Shown: one piece after another, positions 8,702 to 16,870 of the stretch
Layout of the letters: every line of letters starts with the position of its first letter
Position numbering within the stretch: position 1 is the first letter of the stretch
Assembly: GCF_022513565.1 (NCBI RefSeq)
Contig: NZ_JAKWBE010000040.1
Location: 1 to 60,120 of the forward strand
Source of the DNA: Streptomyces gilvus
GTDB taxonomy: Bacteria; Actinomycetota; Actinomycetes; Streptomycetales; Streptomycetaceae
Length of the DNA: 60,120 nucleotides
Direction: 5' to 3'
Translations under genes and position numbers: made by a program
The notes under the pieces: generated by a model
Seen by the model: the letters and a program-made list of their open reading frames with translations, nothing else
What the model was told of the DNA's origin: nothing
Database searches by the model: none

Positions 8702-8910
8702 CAATGCCTCCCGTACTTCTTGTGCACGGCCTGCCTGCTGACTCCGAGTTCCGCGGCGATCTCCTGCCACGACCAGCCCTGGTTGCGCGCACTGCGCACC
8801 TGCACCGCCTCCAACTGCTCCAGCAGCCTGCGCAGGGCGGCGACGGCGCGCAGTCCGACCCGTGGATCGCGGTCGCCGGCGCGCTCGGCGAGATCCGTTG
8901 CTTCGGTCAT
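8701..8910 (-). CDS. Small HTH regulator paired with the Clp_N protein
   Basis: The protein is 69 residues. Residues about 38-66 form a helix-turn-helix (GWSWQEIAAELGVSRQAVHK KYG), preceded by a helical ALRRLLEQLEAVQ segment likely used for dimerisation. No ribosome site precedes ATG 8910. A -35/-10 pair places transcription start at or next to the ATG, so the mRNA is probably leaderless. Two perfect GTCAAC-N4-GTTGAC sites overlap the promoter, which points to autoregulation. Confidence 0.87.
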   Translation of the reverse strand: MTEATDLAERAGDRDPRVGLRAVAALRRLLEQLEAVQVRSARNQGWSWQEIAAELGVSRQAVHKKYGRH

Positions 8911-8913
8911 GTT

Positions 8914-8956
8914 GTCAACTTACGTTGACATCAGGGCCGCGTCAACCCCGGTTGAC
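8914..8956 (-). promoter_or_regulatory. Tandem operators GTCAAC-N4-GTTGAC overlapping a leaderless promoter
   Basis: Operator 1 is 8914-8929 (GTCAAC TTAC GTTGAC) and operator 2 is 8941-8956 (GTCAAC CCCG GTTGAC), both with perfect arms and 27 bp centre to centre. Read on the minus strand, TTGACG of operator 2 serves as -35 and TAAGTT in operator 1 as -10 (18-base spacer), about 6 bases before the ATG. Confidence 0.8.
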
Positions 8957-8962
8957 AAACGT

Positions 8963-8996
8963 CGACGGCCGGCCCGACAAAACGGGCCGGCCGTCG
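8963..8996 (-). terminator. Hairpin terminator after the quinone-oxidoreductase-like gene
   Basis: A perfect 14-bp stem (8963-8976 with 8983-8996) and a 6-base loop lie just beyond the stop at 9019 on the minus strand. They also insulate the HTH promoter. Confidence 0.85.
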
Positions 8997-9018
8997 GCTG
9001 ACGAAGCGACAGAGACGG

Positions 9019-9984
9019 TCAGTCGTTGGTGAGGACGACCTTTCCGAACAGCTCCCCGGACTCCATCCGCTCGAAGCCCTCCCGGGCCCGGTCCATCGGC
9101 AGCACCTCGTCGATGACGGGGCGCACACCCGTGGCGGCGCAGAAGGAGAGCAGGTCCTCCAGCTCGTCCTTGGTGCCCATCGTCGAGCCGACGACCTTGA
9201 GTTCGAGGAAGAAGATACGGGTCAGTTCGGCGTGCGAGGGCCGGTCGCCGCTCGTGGCGCCGGAGATCACGAGCGTGCCGCCGGGGCGCAGGGACTTGAC
9301 GGAGTGCGACCAGGTGGCGGCGCCGACGGTCTCGATGACGGCGTCCACGCGCTGCGGCAGCCGGGCCCCCGACTCCACCGCCTCCACGGCCCCCAGCTCC
9401 ACGGCCCGCTTCCGCTTGGCCTCGTCCCGGCTCGTCGCGAACACCCGCAGCCCCGCGGCCTTGCCGAGCACGATCGCGGCGGTCGCGACACCGCCGCCGG
9501 CGCCCTGCACGAGAACCGAGTCACCGGGCCGTACACCGGCGTTGGTGAAGAGCATGCGGTAGGCCGTCAGCCAGGCCGTCGGCAGACACGCGGCCTCCGC
9601 GAAGGAGAGCTCCTTGGGCTTGGGCAGGACGTTCCACGTGGGCACGGCGGTCTGCTCGGCGAAGGTGCCCGGGTAGCGCTCGGTGAGGATGGAGCGCGGC
9701 TCCCTGGGGCCGACCCCGTGCCCGCTCTGGCCGATCACGGAGTGCAGGACGACCTCGTTGCCGTCCTCGTCGACGCCGGCGGCGTCGCAGCCGAGGATCA
9801 TCGGCAGCCGGTCCTCCGGGAGGCCGACGCCCCGAAGCGACCAGAGGTCGTGATGGTTGAGGGAGGCGGCCTTGACGTTGACGGTGCTCCAGCCGGGCCG
9901 GGCCTCGGGAGCCGGACGCTCCCCCAGTTCAAGGCCGTTGAGCGGCTGGTCGCGGTCGATTCGGGCGGCGTAGACGGCGAACAT
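9019..9984 (-). CDS. Zinc-binding alcohol dehydrogenase / quinone oxidoreductase-like protein (MDR family)
   Basis: The protein is 321 residues, starting MFAVYAARIDRDQPL. It has an N-terminal GroES-like domain (KAASLNHHDLWSLRG, LGCDAAGV) and a C-terminal Rossmann domain with VLVQGAGGGVATAAI around residue 160, the NADPH-binding glycine motif of the medium-chain dehydrogenase superfamily. The catalytic-zinc pattern is not obvious, so a zinc-independent quinone oxidoreductase activity is more likely than an alcohol dehydrogenase. ATG 9984 is used because the family begins at MFAVYAAR; the frame stays open further upstream without homology. Transcribed alone, ending in a hairpin. Confidence 0.9.
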   Translation of the reverse strand: MFAVYAARIDRDQPLNGLELGERPAPEARPGWSTVNVKAASLNHHDLWSLRGVGLPEDRLPMILGCDAAGVDEDGNEVVLHSVIGQSGHGVGPREPRSILTERYPGTFAEQTAVPTWNVLPKPKELSFAEAACLPTAWLTAYRMLFTNAGVRPGDSVLVQGAGGGVATAAIVLGKAAGLRVFATSRDEAKRKRAVELGAVEAVESGARLPQRVDAVIETVGAATWSHSVKSLRPGGTLVISGATSGDRPSHAELTRIFFLELKVVGSTMGTKDELEDLLSFCAATGVRPVIDEVLPMDRAREGFERMESGELFGKVVLTND

Positions 9985-10093
9985 GACCTTGACGATAGGC
10001 GCCGACCGGAACCGACGGAACCGTATGGCCCTGTGACACACGCCCTCTTGCCACACGCGCCTTCCTGTCACGCGCCCGGCCGCCACCCGCCCG

Positions 10094-10159
10094 GCGTCAC
10101 CCGTCCCTCGTCACCCTTCCTTCGTCACCCAGCCCTCGTCACCCTTCCTCCGTCACCCG
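10094..10159. repeat. Short tandem CGTCACCC repeats
   Basis: Five CGTCACCC units spaced 12-14 bases apart, alternating with CCTTCCT or similar pyrimidine tracts, lie between the dehydrogenase promoter and the malic-enzyme terminator. No gene is visible in 9985-10229. Confidence 0.7.
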
Positions 10160-10184
10160 AGTGAACGTGCGGGCGGGTAAAGGA

Positions 10185-10212
10185 ATGGCCCCGCCCGAAC
10201 GGGCGAGGCCAT
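10185..10212 (-). terminator. Hairpin terminator after malic enzyme
   Basis: An inverted repeat ATGGCC-c-CGCCCG / CGGGCG-a-GGCCAT (10185-10197 with 10200-10212) lies 18 bases beyond the malic-enzyme stop. Confidence 0.75.
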
Positions 10213-10229
10213 GCCGGGCCGACCGCGCG

Positions 10230-11453
10230 TCAGCGGCGGGCGACGCCCTCCGCACGGGCCGCGGCGGCCACCGCGGCGGTGACCGCCGGAGCCACCCGCT
10301 CGTCGAACGGCGACGGGATGACGTAGTCCGCGGCGAGGTCGTCCCCCACCACGCCCGCCAGCGCCTCGGCGGCGGCGATCTTCATCCCCTCGGTGATCCG
10401 GGAGGCCCGCACCTGCAGCGCGCCCGCGAAGATCCCCGGGAACGCCAGCACGTTGTTGATCTGGTTCGGGAAGTCGGACCGCCCGGTCGCCACCACGGCC
10501 GCGTACTTGTGCGCGACGTCGGGGTGCACCTCGGGGTTGGGGTTGGCCATGGCGAAGACGAACGCGCCCTCGGCCATCGAGGCGACGGCCTCCTCCGCGA
10601 CCGTACCGCCGGAGACGCCGATGAAGACGTCCGCGCCCTCCAGAGCCGCCTCCAGCGACCCGGTGAGACCGGCCTTGTTGGTGAAGGAGGCGAGCTCGCG
10701 CTTGACGTCCGTGAGGTCGTCCCGGTCCGCCGAGACGACGCCCTTGCGGTCCGCCACGGCGACGTCGCCGATACCGGCCTCGACGAGCATCCTGGCGATG
10801 GCGACACCCGCCGCGCCGGCACCGGAGATGACGGCCCGCAGGTCCGCGAGCCCCCTCCCGGTGAGCCGGGCCGCGTTGCGCAGGGCCGCCAGCGTCACGA
10901 CCGCCGTGCCGTGCTGGTCGTCGTGGAAGACCGGGATGTCGACCCGCTCCTGGAGCCTGCGCTCGATCTCGAAGCACCGGGGTGCCGAGATGTCCTCCAG
11001 GTTGACCCCGCCGAAGGACGGAGCGAGCCGCACGACGGTCTCGATGATCTCGTCGACGTCGGTGGTGTCCAGCGCGATCGGCACGGCGTCCACGCCGCCG
11101 AACTGCTTGAACAGGATCGCCTTGCCCTCCATCACCGGGAGGGAGGCCTCGGGGCCGATGTCCCCGAGTCCGAGCACGGCCGTACCGTCGGTGACGACGG
11201 CCACCACGGACGACTTCCACGTGTAGTCGTGGACGAGTTCCGGCTTCTCCGCGATCGCGGTGCACACGCGCGCGACGCCGGGTGTGTATGCGAGGGACAG
11301 GTCGTCCTTGTCCCGGACGGGCACGGTGGCCTGCACGGCCATCTTGCCGCCACGGTGCAGCGCGAACGCCGGATCGAACGAATCGAGGGGCTCCGCCCTG
11401 CCGTCCTGGTCCGTACTGCTGTCGCTGCGAGGATTGACGATCTCCGCTGCCAC
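10230..11453 (-). CDS. NAD(P)-dependent malic enzyme
   Basis: The 407-residue enzyme oxidatively decarboxylates malate to pyruvate, supplying NAD(P)H and linking the TCA cycle to pyruvate. Motifs are LSLAYTPGVARVC (residues about 52-64), the malate-binding stretch FGGVNLEDISAPRCFEIE, the catalytic-site segment IPVFHDDQHGTAVV, and a nucleotide-binding Rossmann motif VISGAGAAGVAIARML. It lacks the phosphotransacetylase-like domain of the long MaeB type. GTG at 11453 is preceded by AAGGGG at 8 bases. Cofactor preference cannot be read with confidence. Confidence 0.96.
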   Translation of the reverse strand: MAAEIVNPRSDSSTDQDGRAEPLDSFDPAFALHRGGKMAVQATVPVRDKDDLSLAYTPGVARVCTAIAEKPELVHDYTWKSSVVAVVTDGTAVLGLGDIGPEASLPVMEGKAILFKQFGGVDAVPIALDTTDVDEIIETVVRLAPSFGGVNLEDISAPRCFEIERRLQERVDIPVFHDDQHGTAVVTLAALRNAARLTGRGLADLRAVISGAGAAGVAIARMLVEAGIGDVAVADRKGVVSADRDDLTDVKRELASFTNKAGLTGSLEAALEGADVFIGVSGGTVAEEAVASMAEGAFVFAMANPNPEVHPDVAHKYAAVVATGRSDFPNQINNVLAFPGIFAGALQVRASRITEGMKIAAAEALAGVVGDDLAADYVIPSPFDERVAPAVTAAVAAAARAEGVARR

Positions 11454-12024
11454 TTTGTTTTACCCCTTAAATCTTCATTGGTCTGAGGGTGGCCACTCCT
11501 GGTGAGAAGTGGGCGGGACCGCGCATGCCCCGATCTGTTGATGCGTACGGGTCATACGCGACGGGCGCGCCGCACACGCGCCTCGAGCCCCGGATGAGGG
11601 GTGTAAAGAACCTTCTTACCGGACGACCGCGTCGAGGACGAGTCCATTAAGCGCTAGGTCACACTCCGGGCACTGAAGGTGACGCACAGGGGAAGAGAAT
11701 CGTCACGAATTGTGCGTACACGTCCTCGACGATCGCCTGACCGGCGGTCGAACAGTGATCAACGCCTCCCGGCCCCGTTCCGCATCCCGAGACACGCCGG
11801 AGATCCTCCGGCCGGAATGAGGGATTCCCGCAGATGGTCCTGCCATGTTGTCCTGACCTGAGGCGGTTCGGAGGTCACCCGTTATCCGATTTTGACATCT
11901 TCGGCCCCCTGAACGGCTCCGTCCGAATGGCAGGATGCGGTAAACCCACGAGGTCGCGACACCCGAAGGTGTGTGTTCTCGTCGACCCATCGGCAACTCC
12001 ACCCATCCGCCGGAGGAACCCAAG
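11454..12024. other. 571-bp intergenic region between divergent malic enzyme and ABC transporter genes
   Basis: No convincing gene is present. It must hold the malic-enzyme promoter (minus strand) and the ABC-operon promoter (plus strand). A TTGACA hexamer at 11892-11897 may be part of the latter, but I could not match a good -10. GGAGGA at 12012-12017 is the ribosome site for the binding-protein gene. Short open frames across the region have no domain signature. Confidence 0.5.
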
Positions 12025-12990
12025 ATGACCGCAAGCTCCACCCGTCGTACGACCGCCGCGCACCACCGTCTGGCCGCGGTCGGTGCGATCGCGGTCGCAG
12101 GCGCCCTGATTCTCACCGGCTGCGGTGACCAGACCAAGAACAAGGACAAGGGCGGCAGCAGCAACAGCGCGCAGGCGAGCTCGGCCCCGCTGGCGAGCAA
12201 GCTTCCCGCCTCGATCCGCGACAAGGGCGTCATCCGGGTCGGCTCGGACATCGCCTACGCCCCGGTCGAGTTCAAGGACAGCTCCGGCAACGTCGTCGGT
12301 CTCGACCCGGACCTCGCGGCCGCCATGGGCAAGCAGCTGGGCGTGAAGTTCGACTTCCAGAACGGCACCTTCGACGCCCTGCTCACCGGTATCCGCTCCA
12401 ACCGGTACGACATCGCGATGTCCGCGATGACGGACAACAAGAACCGGCAGGAGGGCGTCGACCCCGACACCGGCAAGAAGGTCGGCGAGGGCGTCGACTT
12501 CGTCGACTACCTGACCGCCGGCGTGTCGATCTACACCCGCAAGGGCGACACCAAGGGCATCACCTCCTGGTCCGACCTGTGCGGCAAGAAGCTCGCCGTC
12601 GAGCGCGGCACCGTCTCCGAGGACCTGGCCAAGGCCGAGGCGAAGAAGTGCCCGAGCGGCAAGAAGCTCACCATCGAGCCCTTCGACGACGACCAGCAGT
12701 CCCAGACCCGACTGCGCTCGGGCGGCGCGGACGCGGCCTCCTCCGACTTCCCGGTCGCCGCGTACGCGGTGAAGACCTCCGGCGGCGGCAAGGACTTCCA
12801 GATCGTCGGCGACCAGGTCGAGGCGGCGCCGTACGGCATCGCGGTCGGCAAGGGCAACACCCAGCTGCGCGACGCGCTGCAGGCCGCGATGAACGCGGTC
12901 ATCAAGAGCGGCGAGTACGAGAAGATCCTCGCCAAGTGGGGCGCGCAGGACGGCGCCGTCAAGGAGTCCGTGATCAACGGCGGCAAGTGA
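12025..12990 (+). CDS. ABC transporter substrate-binding lipoprotein, polar amino acid type
   Basis: The protein is 321 residues. A twin-arginine-free lipoprotein signal peptide ends at a lipobox (ALILTGC, Cys about residue 33), followed by an S/N/K-rich linker and a type-3 solute-binding domain (IRVGSDIAYAPVEF, GLDPDLAAAMGKQLGVKF, FDALLTGIRSNRYDIAMSAM). It therefore sits on the outer face of the membrane and delivers a polar amino acid or related solute to the permease encoded next. ATG 12025 has GGAGGA 7-12 bases upstream. First gene of a three-gene operon; ligand identity is not evident. Confidence 0.95.
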   Translation: MTASSTRRTTAAHHRLAAVGAIAVAGALILTGCGDQTKNKDKGGSSNSAQASSAPLASKLPASIRDKGVIRVGSDIAYAPVEFKDSSGNVVGLDPDLAAAMGKQLGVKFDFQNGTFDALLTGIRSNRYDIAMSAMTDNKNRQEGVDPDTGKKVGEGVDFVDYLTAGVSIYTRKGDTKGITSWSDLCGKKLAVERGTVSEDLAKAEAKKCPSGKKLTIEPFDDDQQSQTRLRSGGADAASSDFPVAAYAVKTSGGGKDFQIVGDQVEAAPYGIAVGKGNTQLRDALQAAMNAVIKSGEYEKILAKWGAQDGAVKESVINGGK

Positions 12991-13022
12991 TCGCGCCCGG
13001 CGGGCACTGAGAGGCAACACCC

Positions 13023-13958
13023 GTGACTTCTGACATCGACAGGACGGCCGGGCCGAAGGGCTCGCCGTCAGCCGGACCGGAGGCCATCAAGGCCATCCCG
13101 GTCCGGCACTACGGGCGGTACGTGACCGCCGTCATCGCGATCGCGATCCTCGTCGCGATCATCTACGCGTTCGGCCAGGGCAAGATCAACTGGCACGCGG
13201 TACCGGACTACTTCTTCGACCACCGCATCCTCACCGGCGTCTACAAGACCCTCCTGCTGACGGTCCTGTCGATGCTGATCGGCATCGTCGGCGGCATCAT
13301 CCTCGCCGTCATGCGGCTGTCGAAGAACCCGGTGACCTCGTCGATCGCCTGGTTCTACATCTGGTTCTTCCGCGGCACCCCGGTCCTGGTCCAGCTGTTC
13401 CTCTGGTTCAACCTGGGCCTGGTCTTCGAGTACGTCAACCTCGGGCCGATCTACAAGAACTACTGGTCCGACTTCATGACGCCGCTGCTGACGGCGCTGC
13501 TCGGCCTCGGTCTGAACGAGGCCGCGTACATGGCGGAGATCTGCCGCGCCGGCCTGCTCGCCGTCGACGAGGGCCAGAGCGAGGCGGCCCACGCGCTGGG
13601 CATGAGCTACGGCAGGACGCTGCGCCGGATCGTCATCCCGCAGGCGATGCGCGTGATCGTGCCGCCGACGGGCAACGAGGTCATCAACATGCTGAAGACG
13701 ACCTCGCTCGTGGCGGCCGTCCAGTATCCGGAGCTGTTCCGCTACGCCCAGGACATCGGCCAGAACTCCGGCGCCCCGGTGGAGATGTACTTCCTCGCCG
13801 CGGCCTGGTACCTGATCATGACGTCCGTGCTCAGCGTGGGCCAGTACTACATCGAGCGGTACTACGCGCGCGGTTCGAGCCGCGCCCTGCCGCCGACCCC
13901 GTGGCAGAAGGTCAGGGCGCACCTGACGACCTTCTCGAGCAGGAAGGTCACGGCATGA
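13023..13958 (+). CDS. ABC transporter permease, His/Glu/Gln/Arg/opine (HEQRO) type
   Basis: The protein is 311 residues with about five or six membrane helices. It has a cytoplasmic N-terminus of about 35 residues, the first helix near TAVIAIAILVAIIYAF, the conserved RGTPVLVQLF segment, and the EAA-type loop (EGQSEAAHALGMSYGRTLRRIVIPQAMRVIVP) that docks on the ATPase. It forms the membrane channel for the amino-acid importer. GTG at 13023, 32 bases after the binding-protein stop. Its last four bases overlap the ATPase start (ATGA), indicating translational coupling. Confidence 0.95.
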   Translation: MTSDIDRTAGPKGSPSAGPEAIKAIPVRHYGRYVTAVIAIAILVAIIYAFGQGKINWHAVPDYFFDHRILTGVYKTLLLTVLSMLIGIVGGIILAVMRLSKNPVTSSIAWFYIWFFRGTPVLVQLFLWFNLGLVFEYVNLGPIYKNYWSDFMTPLLTALLGLGLNEAAYMAEICRAGLLAVDEGQSEAAHALGMSYGRTLRRIVIPQAMRVIVPPTGNEVINMLKTTSLVAAVQYPELFRYAQDIGQNSGAPVEMYFLAAAWYLIMTSVLSVGQYYIERYYARGSSRALPPTPWQKVRAHLTTFSSRKVTA

Positions 13959-14761
13959 CCGACAAGCCGGGCAAGACGGACGCCGTCCCCCGCGACAGGT
14001 CCACCGCGATGGTCAAGGCCGAGGGCGTGCACAAGAGCTTCGGTCCGCTCGAGGTGCTCAAGGGCATCGACCTGGAGGTGAGGTCGGGCGAGGTGTTCTG
14101 CCTCATCGGCCCCTCCGGCTCCGGCAAGTCGACCTTCCTGCGCTGCATCAACCACCTGGAGAAGATCAACGCGGGCCGGCTGTACGTCGACGGGGAGCTG
14201 GTCGGCTACCGCCAGCAGGGCGACAAGCTGTACGAGCTGCGGGACCGCGAGGTGGCCCTCAAGCGCCGGGACATCGGCATGGTCTTCCAGCGCTTCAACC
14301 TGTTCCCGCACATGACCGCGCTGGAGAACGTCATCGAGGCGCCGGTCCAGGTCAAGAAGCAGAACAAGGCGGAGGCCCGCGAGCGCGCCCGGCAGTTGCT
14401 TGACCGGGTGGGCCTGGCCGACAAGGCCGACAGCTACCCCTCGCAGCTCTCCGGCGGCCAGCAGCAGCGGGTCGCGATCGCCCGGGCGCTCGCGATGGAC
14501 CCGAAGCTGATGCTCTTCGACGAGCCCACCTCGGCCCTCGACCCGGAGCTGGTCGGTGACGTGCTCGACGTCATGCGCGACCTCGCCGAGTCGGGTATGA
14601 CGATGGTCGTCGTCACCCACGAGATGGGCTTCGCCCGCGAGGTCGGCGACAGCCTCGTGTTCATGGACGGCGGCGTGGTGGTCGAGTCGGGCCACCCCCG
14701 CGAGGTCCTGACGAACCCACAGCACGAACGGACGCAGTCGTTCCTGTCCAAGGTCCTCTGA
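13955..14761 (+). CDS. ABC transporter ATP-binding protein, polar amino acid type
   Basis: The protein is 268 residues. It has Walker A GPSGSGKST (about residue 56), Q-loop VFQRFNLFPHMT, signature LSGGQQQRVAIARALAM, Walker B LMLFDEPTSALDPE and H-loop VVVTHEMGFA, the pattern of GlnQ/HisP-type importers. It powers the permease encoded immediately upstream. An N-terminal extension of about 20 charged residues precedes the nucleotide-binding domain. ATG 13955 overlaps the permease stop. A bidirectional terminator follows. Confidence 0.96.
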   Translation: MTDKPGKTDAVPRDRSTAMVKAEGVHKSFGPLEVLKGIDLEVRSGEVFCLIGPSGSGKSTFLRCINHLEKINAGRLYVDGELVGYRQQGDKLYELRDREVALKRRDIGMVFQRFNLFPHMTALENVIEAPVQVKKQNKAEARERARQLLDRVGLADKADSYPSQLSGGQQQRVAIARALAMDPKLMLFDEPTSALDPELVGDVLDVMRDLAESGMTMVVVTHEMGFAREVGDSLVFMDGGVVVESGHPREVLTNPQHERTQSFLSKVL

Positions 14762-14828
14762 GGTCCTCCGAAGTTCCTCTGAAGGTCCGCTGAGGGTCCG
14801 CTGAGGCTCCTCCGGCGGTACGACGGCC

Positions 14829-14861
14829 AAGGGGCGGTACGGAACTCCCGTACCGCCCCTT
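14829..14861. terminator. Bidirectional hairpin terminator
   Basis: A perfect 14-bp stem (14829-14842 with 14848-14861), AAGGGGCGGTACGG and its complement, with a 5-base loop. It lies between the convergent ABC ATPase and methyltransferase genes. Confidence 0.92.
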
Positions 14862-14873
14862 CGCGTCGGGCAC

Positions 14874-15647
14874 CTACTTCAGGGCCAGCAGCAGCGTGTC
14901 CGACGGGGACGCCCACACCGCGCGGGCCTCACCGAAGCCCTGTTCGCGCAGCACGCGCGCGTGCCAGGCCGCCGAGGGCATCTCGCCGTCCGCGTGGGAG
15001 CCGTAGATCTCGAAGCGGCGGGCCGTGGGGGCGGCGAGGACCGGGTCCTTGGCGGCCAGGGCCCACCACTCGGCCCAGTCGAGGGCGCCGTCGCGCATCG
15101 AGCGCTCCATGCGGGCGCGGCTGTGGGTGGCCTCGGTCGCGTTGATCCGGGGCGTGGTGTCGTCGGGCATGTGGTCGGCGTTCATGAACACTCCGCCGTG
15201 GCGGACGAGCCCGGCGATCCGGCCGTACAGGACCGTCAGGGGGTCGCTGCGCAGCCAGTGCAGGGCGGTGGCGGTGAGCACCGCGTCGTAGGTGTCGTAC
15301 GGCAGCCGCTCCGGCCAGCGCGGGTCCTGGAGGTCGGCCTCGACGAGGGTGACGCGCTCGTCGCCCTCGAAGGTGCCGCGGGCGATGGTGAGCAGGGCCG
15401 GGTCGAGGTCGACGCCGGTGCTGGTGGCGTCCGGGAAGCGGTCGAGCAGGCGGGCGGTGATGCTGCCGGTGCCGCAGGCCAGGTCGAGGACGCGCGGCTC
15501 GCGGCCGACGAAGGCCTCGACCATGTCCAGCATGGTCCTGAAGCGCTCCTCGCGGTCCGGCATGTACCACTCCTGCTGCCGGTCCCAGCTCTGCTGCCAG
15601 GCCTGCCAGTCGGTGCCCGTCGTACCGGTTCCGGTCGTGGTGGTCAT
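14874..15647 (-). CDS. Class I SAM-dependent methyltransferase
   Basis: The protein is 257 residues. Motif I (VLDLACGTGSITARLL, about residues 53-68), motif II region STGVDLDPALLTIAR, then VEADLQDPRW and a post-motif DAVLTATALHWL identify a Rossmann-fold methyltransferase of the UbiE/trans-aconitate type. The N-terminal 30 residues are Thr/Gly then Gln/Trp rich. The substrate is not apparent. ATG 15647 is preceded by AAGGGGA at 5 bases. Transcribed alone, toward the shared bidirectional terminator. Confidence 0.93.
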   Translation of the reverse strand: MTTTTGTGTTGTDWQAWQQSWDRQQEWYMPDREERFRTMLDMVEAFVGREPRVLDLACGTGSITARLLDRFPDATSTGVDLDPALLTIARGTFEGDERVTLVEADLQDPRWPERLPYDTYDAVLTATALHWLRSDPLTVLYGRIAGLVRHGGVFMNADHMPDDTTPRINATEATHSRARMERSMRDGALDWAEWWALAAKDPVLAAPTARRFEIYGSHADGEMPSAAWHARVLREQGFGEARAVWASPSDTLLLALK

Positions 15648-15760
15648 GGAGTCCCCTTCTCCGTTCGGCCGCGGAACGCCCGCTGCGTAATACCCTGGGA
15701 GCGTAGGCAGCCGTTACTTATCCCGCCCATGACCATAGAGCGCCTCGGTAAGGACTACAA

Positions 15761-16408
15761 GTGGAACTGGCCTATTACTCGGACTACGCCGTACGCCTCG
15801 TGAACACCGAGGAGCCGGCCCGGGGCAAGGACTCCCTGACCTCCATCGAGGCGGTCCGCGACCTCTTCGGCGCCAACCAGTCGGCGGCCCGGCGGGCCAC
15901 CGACGCCGACGTCACGCGCTTCCGTTCGGTCCGGGGGCGGCTGCGGTCGGTGTTCGAGGCGGCGGACAAGGGCGACGAGACGCTGGCGGTGGACCTGTTG
16001 AACTCGCTGCTGCTGGAGTTCCCGGTGAGCCCGCAGATCTCCGGGCACGACCACCGCGACGACGACGGCCGCCCGCTGTGGCACATGCACCTGGCGGACC
16101 ACCCCTCCAACGCGACGGCGGGCTACGCGGCGATCGCGGCGATGGGCCTGGCGTTCCATCTCACGGAGTACGGCGTGGACCGGCTGGGCCTGTGCGAGGC
16201 GACGCCGTGCCGCAACGCCTACCTGGACACCTCCACCAACCGCTCCCGGCGCTACTGCTCGGACCGGTGCGCCACCCGGGCGAACGTGGCGGCCTACCGC
16301 GCCCGCAAGCGCCTGGAGGCGGACCGGTCGGACAGGACGGGCCTGGCGGCCGACAGCGCCCAGCGCACGAGCGCGAACGGCGAGCGCCGAGGGGGCAGCG
16401 GGCGGTAG
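15761..16408 (+). CDS. ABATE/CGNR zinc-finger regulator
   Basis: The protein is 215 residues. The N-terminal 130 residues match the ABATE ligand-sensing domain, and a CGNR-type zinc finger follows at about residues 145-185: two Cys in CEATPCRNAYLD and two in YCSDRCATRANVAAYRARKR. Such proteins are predicted transcription factors. GTG 15761 has GGTAAGGA about 5 bases upstream. The last 38 codons overlap the oppositely oriented sodX gene by 115 bp; that tail is low-complexity and probably not part of the fold. Confidence 0.85.
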   Translation: MELAYYSDYAVRLVNTEEPARGKDSLTSIEAVRDLFGANQSAARRATDADVTRFRSVRGRLRSVFEAADKGDETLAVDLLNSLLLEFPVSPQISGHDHRDDDGRPLWHMHLADHPSNATAGYAAIAAMGLAFHLTEYGVDRLGLCEATPCRNAYLDTSTNRSRRYCSDRCATRANVAAYRARKRLEADRSDRTGLAADSAQRTSANGERRGGSGR

Positions 16409-16725
16409 CGGAAGCGCGCCTTGGCCAGCACGAGGTCCTCCGGGACGGTGCCGTAGTCCGTGCTGTCGCCGCCCGCGTAAGGGTTGTCGCCGAGTACCCA
16501 CCAGCCGCCCTCGCGGCGCTCGGCGGCCCGCTTGACGACGAGCAGGTCCTGCTGGAAGGGGTGTCGCAGGACCACCACGTCGCCGGGGCGGATCCTGGCT
16601 CCGTACTGGACCACGAGGCGGTCCCCGTGATGCAGCGTGGGCACCATCGAGGGGCCGGTCACCTCGGCCACCCCGAAGGGCAGCAGCGGCTTTCCGCGCT
16701 CGATGTCCTGCGACAGCTCCGGCAT
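16294..16725 (-). CDS. sodX: Nickel-type superoxide dismutase maturation protease
   Basis: The protein is 143 residues, an S24/S26 signal-peptidase-like enzyme that removes the N-terminal propeptide of Ni-SOD so that His1 can bind nickel. Visible motifs are GPSMVPTLHHGDRLVV (catalytic Ser in PSM), GDVVVLRHP, the catalytic-Lys region LVVKRAAER, and VLGDNPYAGGDSTDYG. There is no membrane anchor, consistent with cytoplasmic action. ATG 16725 has GGGGAGG 8 bases upstream. It is divergent from sodN, and the function follows from this pairing. Its 3' end overlaps the convergent CGNR gene. Confidence 0.93.
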   Translation of the reverse strand: MPELSQDIERGKPLLPFGVAEVTGPSMVPTLHHGDRLVVQYGARIRPGDVVVLRHPFQQDLLVVKRAAERREGGWWVLGDNPYAGGDSTDYGTVPEDLVLAKARFRYRPLPPRRSPFALVRWALSAARPVLSDRSASRRLRAR

Positions 16726-16870
16726 CCCCGGCACCTCCCCTGTCCGTTCCTCCACCAGTCTCAGTCTGACCCCGGACTTTTGTCCTAAGCCCTGGGGGGC
16801 ACTCGCCAAATCGCCTTCTCCAAGGAGTAATGTCGCACCTGAGAAGACGATCACGAGGAAGGAATGCTTC

